Positions 23,539 through 24,567 of a stretch of DNA of 24,567 bases are shown piece after piece; positions within the stretch are counted from its first letter, which is position 1, and each line of letters opens with the position of its first letter. Source of the DNA: SIG440 sp045578305 (GTDB lineage Bacteria; Bacillota; Clostridia; Monoglobales; Monoglobaceae); NCBI GenBank assembly GCA_045578305.1, contig JAZNKA010000032.1, positions 1-24,567 on the forward strand, in the 5' to 3' direction. The notes below the pieces were generated by a model. It saw only the letters and a list, made by a program, of their open reading frames with translations. It had not been told where the DNA came from and did not search any database. Made by a program: the position numbers and the translations under genes.

Positions 23539-23553
23539 TGTGCGTTTGGTTGA

Positions 23554-24030
23554 ATGATTATGAACAACAAAGAATTTTTTATGTCTGCTGCGCTTCGCGA
23601 GGCAGAAAAAGCATATGCCTTGGGTGAGACTCCCATTGGTGCAGTCATCGTCAAAGACGGCGATATCATTGCCTCTGCTCACAACATGCGCGAGACCGGC
23701 AAATGCGCACTCTATCATGCCGAAATACTTGCAATCCACAAGGCTTGTCAGGTGCTTGGCGGTTGGCGGCTTAATGATTGCGACCTTTATGTCACTCTTG
23801 AGCCTTGCATAATGTGCAGCGGCGCAATCAGCCAGTCAAGGATAAAAAATCTTTATTTCGGGGCATCCGACCCCAAAGGTGGTGCCGTACTCTCGGCATC
23901 CGTACAAAATGCCGGCGGACTTTTCCCCCAGACAAACTGCGAGGGCGGAATTTTGCTTGAGGAATGTTCCGTAATTCTCAAAAACTTTTTCAAAGATTTG
24001 CGAGACGGCAATTTAAACAAATGTAAATAA
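23554..24030 (+). CDS. tadA: tRNA adenosine(34) deaminase TadA
   Basis: The enzyme deaminates A34 to inosine in tRNA-Arg(ACG) as a homodimer in the cytoplasm. The 158-residue product has the zinc and proton-relay motifs H55-A-E57 (ALYHAEI) and P84-C85-x2-C88 (LEPCIMCSGA), plus the AYALGETPIGAVIV opening. Starts at 23554 and 23560 are both in frame; neither has a good ribosome site, so the exact start is uncertain and a start at either yields a normal-length protein. The gene follows the HPr-like gene by about 106 bases and precedes ppdK by 39. Confidence 0.94.
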   Translation: MIMNNKEFFMSAALREAEKAYALGETPIGAVIVKDGDIIASAHNMRETGKCALYHAEILAIHKACQVLGGWRLNDCDLYVTLEPCIMCSGAISQSRIKNLYFGASDPKGGAVLSASVQNAGGLFPQTNCEGGILLEECSVILKNFFKDLRDGNLNKCK

Positions 24031-24069
24031 TTAAATTTATATACTTATTTTTTTAGGAGGAAACTTTAA

Positions 24070-24567
24070 ATGTCAAACAAGAAATTTGTTTACCTTTTCA
24101 GCGAAGGCAACGCTACAATGAGAGAACTTCTCGGCGGCAAAGGCGCAAACCTTGCTGAAATGACAAACATCGGTCTCCCTGTTCCTCAGGGTTTTACCGT
24201 AACAACAGAGGCTTGTACTCAGTACTATGATGACGGCAGAAAAATCAGCGATGATATCAAGGTTGAAATCATGGAAAATATCGCTAAGATGGAAACCATC
24301 TGCGGCAAAAAATTCGGCGACAAGGAAAATCCCCTTCTTGTATCTGTTCGCTCGGGTGCAAGAGCTTCAATGCCCGGTATGATGGATACAATTCTTAACC
24401 TTGGTCTTAACGAAGAAGTTGTTGACGTTATGGCTGCAAAGTCAGGCAACGCTCGTTGGGCTTGGGACTGCTACAGAAGATTCATCCAGATGTACTCCGA
24501 CGTTGTTATGGAAGTTGGTAAGAAATACTTCGAGCAGCTCATCGATGAAATGAAAGAAGCTAAAGGC
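24070..24567 (+). CDS. ppdK: Pyruvate, phosphate dikinase (5' part, runs off the window)
   Basis: The enzyme interconverts pyruvate, ATP and phosphate with phosphoenolpyruvate, AMP and pyrophosphate, and is common in clostridial glycolysis and gluconeogenesis. The visible 166 codons are the start of the ATP-grasp nucleotide-binding domain: YLFSEGNATMRELLGGKGAN, LPVPQGFTVTTEAC, and the conserved VRSGARASMPGMMDTILNLG (about 96-115). AGGAGG lies about 10 bases upstream of the ATG. The frame is open to the last base. Codon use is more uniform than in its neighbours (many CTT, GTT and AAC), as expected for a highly expressed gene. No strong promoter is evident in the 39-base gap. Confidence 0.95.
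   Translation, partial: MSNKKFVYLFSEGNATMRELLGGKGANLAEMTNIGLPVPQGFTVTTEACTQYYDDGRKISDDIKVEIMENIAKMETICGKKFGDKENPLLVSVRSGARASMPGMMDTILNLGLNEEVVDVMAAKSGNARWAWDCYRRFIQMYSDVVMEVGKKYFEQLIDEMKEAKG

Overview
The window looks like a chromosomal segment of an endospore-forming, low-to-moderate GC Firmicute of the class Clostridia, probably an uncultured gut-type lineage. The evidence is a GerA/GerB/GerC germinant-receptor operon, WalH/WalI (YycH/YycI) homologues, a VanW/G5 cell-surface protein, Firmicute-type TTGACA/TATAAT promoters with AGGAGG ribosome sites, frequent TTG starts, and pyruvate,phosphate dikinase. No phage, plasmid or insertion-sequence genes are seen.

Layout. Positions 1-260 hold two tandem strong leftward promoters and a structured leader, most likely driving an rRNA operon just outside the window. 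birA (biotin ligase) is read rightward from 342. A five-gene leftward operon (4907 to 1138) encodes three tandem M42-family aminopeptidase paralogues, a double-ACT-domain protein and a small Cys-rich acidic protein. The third M42 paralogue has lost almost all of its metal ligands. A Na+/phosphate cotransporter (5146-6912) is divergent to this operon. A tRNA-Pro(GGG) gene at 7031-7107 follows; downstream, its 3' end is duplicated around a triple-hairpin element. Next come two leftward clusters: a stand-alone E2-type acyltransferase homologue with an acyl-CoA ligase, and asnS with a TPR protein.

Positions 12358-17771 are a cell-envelope block: YycI and YycH (without WalR/WalK in the window), a small secreted protein, a leaderless N-acetylmuramoyl-L-alanine amidase and a VanW/G5 protein. 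The shared upstream region of the secreted protein and the amidase carries three exact ATTACA repeats at 11-bp spacing (TGTAAT-N5-TGTAAT-N5-TGTAAT on the other strand). This fits the published WalR box and suggests that this locus belongs to a WalR-type regulon.

Positions 17944-21800 encode the germinant receptor operon. mtaB (tRNA methylthiotransferase) converges on it with overlapping stop codons. mtaB and a small HPr-like gene, which has lost the active-site His but kept the regulatory Ser region, diverge from interlocked promoters. tadA follows, then the start of ppdK, which runs off the right edge.

The strongest leads are the triple WalR-like box, the catalytically dead M42 paralogue co-transcribed with two intact ones, the tRNA-tail/hairpin duplication, and the E2-like protein with Glu in place of the catalytic His. 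No clearly new multi-gene system such as defence, CRISPR or biosynthesis is evident. Homology calls rest on motif recognition by eye.
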